In this document: positions 63,964-64,000 of the stretch, piece after piece
Numbering within the stretch: the first letter of the stretch is position 1
How the letters are laid out: every line of letters starts with the position of its first letter
Assembly (NCBI RefSeq): GCF_963676685.1
Contig: NC_092350.1
Span: forward strand, 10,436,958 to 10,500,957
Reading direction: 5' to 3'
Length of the DNA: 64,000 nt
From: Mytilus edulis
Taxonomy: Eukaryota; Mollusca; Bivalvia; Mytilida; Mytilidae
Translations under genes and position numbers: made by a program
Notes under the pieces: generated by a model
Databases searched by the model: none
What the model saw: the letters and a program-made list of their open reading frames with translations, nothing else
What the model was told of the DNA's origin: nothing

Positions 63964-64000
63964 ACCTCCGAATCCGTAAAGGGTACGTCCTTGACGTTTC
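63964..64000 (-). CDS. H4: histone H4, unit 4 (3' end only; stop codon altered)
   Basis: The window ends within H4; the last codons (TLYGFGG) are visible. One base is missing next to the stop (GGTAAAC here, GGTTAAAC in the other three copies), so the frame runs on through the stem-loop to a TAA at 63877-63879. Two more one-base homopolymer differences lie within 200 bp, so a sequencing or assembly error is likely. Confidence 0.8.

Overview
This is animal nuclear DNA, most likely from a marine mussel (Mytilus or a close bivalve). It is AT-rich and crowded with dispersed repeats. The H2A and H2B proteins look mussel-type. The core-histone unit has H4, H3, H2A and H2B but no linker H1, an arrangement reported for Mytilus. 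All calls come from reading the sequence; no database search was possible.

Layout. 1-12.7 kb is gene-poor: a decayed LINE (about 0.96-3.8 kb), dispersed repeats, a retroelement tail with a nested copy of itself (6.8-7.6 kb), and a three-copy 441-bp satellite carrying a tRNA-like promoter (8.8-10.1 kb). 12.7-18.1 kb holds a spliced gene that single-frame ORF reading misses. Five phase-compatible exons encode a 265-aa type I membrane protein with a signal peptide, a V-like Ig domain, a second Ig-like region and a transmembrane helix; its introns carry three hairpin or microsatellite insertions. 18-22.2 kb is intergenic with more repeats.

22.2-64 kb is the left edge of a tandem core-histone cluster. 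Units 2, 3 and 4 repeat every 5744 or 5738 bp: H3(-), H2A(-), H2B(+), H4(-). The H2A/H2B pair fires from one near-symmetrical bidirectional promoter, and every gene ends in a histone 3' stem-loop. Unit 1 is stretched to about 25 kb by three sets of insertions: (i) a 2496-bp DNA transposon flanked by ACAA; (ii) a 10.9-kb stack of seven LINE/SINE-like retroelements, all minus strand, placed one after another at the same 10-bp site at the H2A cap region; (iii) a 6-kb two-ORF LINE in the H2B 5' UTR, flanked by an 11-bp duplication. Removing these leaves about 5.58 kb, close to one normal unit.

The most unusual system is the stack. Every junction regenerates ATTATCCCAA, the native histone-spacer sequence. 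Two members consist only of the 3' hairpin tail. The one autonomous member is an I-type LINE (three CCHC knuckles, endonuclease, RT, RNase H). This suggests a target-specific LINE and its non-autonomous partners recycling one landing site between divergent histone promoters. The histone proteins of unit 1 remain intact although H2A and H2B are cut off from their promoters.
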